23,775 bases of DNA from Nitrospira sp. ST-bin4 (lineage in GTDB: Bacteria; Nitrospirota; Nitrospiria; Nitrospirales; Nitrospiraceae), in the NCBI GenBank assembly GCA_002083565.1, contig MSXM01000045.1, forward strand, positions 29,623 through 53,397, read 5' to 3'. Under the pieces are notes generated by a model, which made no database searches, was not told where the DNA came from, and saw only the letters and a program-made list of their open reading frames with translations. The position numbers and the translations under genes were made by a program. Positions 23,435-23,775 of the stretch are shown here, in pieces. The first letter of the stretch is position 1; each line of letters begins with the position of its first letter.

Positions 23435-23775
23435 ATGGACTACCAAGTTTCCGCCCGCAAATACCGTCCCGGCACATTCGATGATGTGATCGGTCAGCCG
23501 CACGTCGTGCAGACCTTGATGAATGCGGTCTCGACGAAACGCATTGCACATGCCTACCTGTTTTCCGGTACCCGCGGAGTGGGAAAAACAACCGTCGCGC
23601 GCATTCTCGCGAAGGCGCTGAACTGCGAGCAAGGCCCCACGGGCCGCCCGTGCGATCGTTGCGCGAACTGCCTGGAGATCGCGCAGGGCAGCTCAGTCGA
23701 TGTGGTAGAGATCGACGGCGCCTCCAATACCAGCGTGGACGATGTGCGCGAGATTCGTGAAAACATCAAATTCAC
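23435..23775 (+). CDS. dnaX: DNA polymerase III subunit gamma/tau (5' part, runs off the right edge)
   Basis: The first 113 residues of the clamp-loader ATPase that loads the beta clamp and links the polymerase cores. They begin MDYQVSARKYRPGTFDDVIGQ, typical of DnaX. Walker A is GTRGVGKT (45-52). The zinc-binding cysteines C64, C73, C76 and C79 follow, then VEIDGASNT. ATG 23435 is the right start; an ATG four bases earlier (23431) is in another frame. No proper Shine-Dalgarno sequence is seen, because the leader is filled with repeats. Confidence 0.96.
   Translation, partial: MDYQVSARKYRPGTFDDVIGQPHVVQTLMNAVSTKRIAHAYLFSGTRGVGKTTVARILAKALNCEQGPTGRPCDRCANCLEIAQGSSVDVVEIDGASNTSVDDVREIRENIKF

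Overview
This is a chromosomal, non-mobile segment of a moderately GC-rich bacterium. The gene content and the style of the proteins point to a Nitrospira-type organism (phylum Nitrospirota): a very large multi-PAS sensor kinase, a TatA with a long Pro/Ala tail, twin PilZ proteins, and the neighbourhood tig-clpP-clpX plus ffs-dnaX. That assignment rests on general familiarity and is inference; nothing in the window is a taxonomic marker such as 16S rRNA. No phage, transposon, plasmid or CRISPR sequence was seen.

Left part (1-6919, minus strand) is a signalling block. A soluble 1756-residue histidine kinase carries ten PAS domains and one GAF domain. Its stop codon overlaps the start of a NarL/DosR-type response regulator. 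After a 177-base gap with two palindromes comes the start of a membrane-anchored PAS protein that runs off the left edge. That last gene starts with GTG at 822; its first PAS domain looks like a LOV domain that lacks the photoactive cysteine.

Middle part: tRNA-Leu(GAG) on the minus strand and a HAD phosphatase on the plus strand are driven by back-to-back promoters that share one -35 box. The phosphatase is followed by queE (queuosine precursor synthesis), pepA (leucyl aminopeptidase) and nagZ (muropeptide recycling), then a small protein with a disordered tail. On the minus strand lie two uncharacterised proteins, one of them secreted, a PuuD-like glutamine amidotransferase and an APC amino-acid transporter. 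An M24 Xaa-Pro-type peptidase diverges from this group, and its transcript is probably almost leaderless. Several of these genes (pepA, nagZ, M24 peptidase, PuuD, transporter) concern peptide, amino-acid and cell-wall salvage.

Right part: a TatA-like gene on the plus strand has a long tail in which the Tat amphipathic-helix motif appears a second time. Two tandem PilZ paralogues are on the minus strand. The protein quality-control cluster tRNA-Leu(UAG)-tig-clpP-clpX is also on the minus strand and probably co-transcribed. Finally tRNA-Ser(GGA), the small SRP RNA (ffs) and the 5' part of dnaX are on the plus strand, an arrangement shared with many other bacteria.

The best candidates for something undescribed are the TatA-like protein with the duplicated helix motif, the Cys-less LOV-like membrane protein beside the ten-PAS kinase pair, and the tandem PilZ proteins with degenerate ligand motifs. 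No stretch longer than 300 bases lacks a gene.
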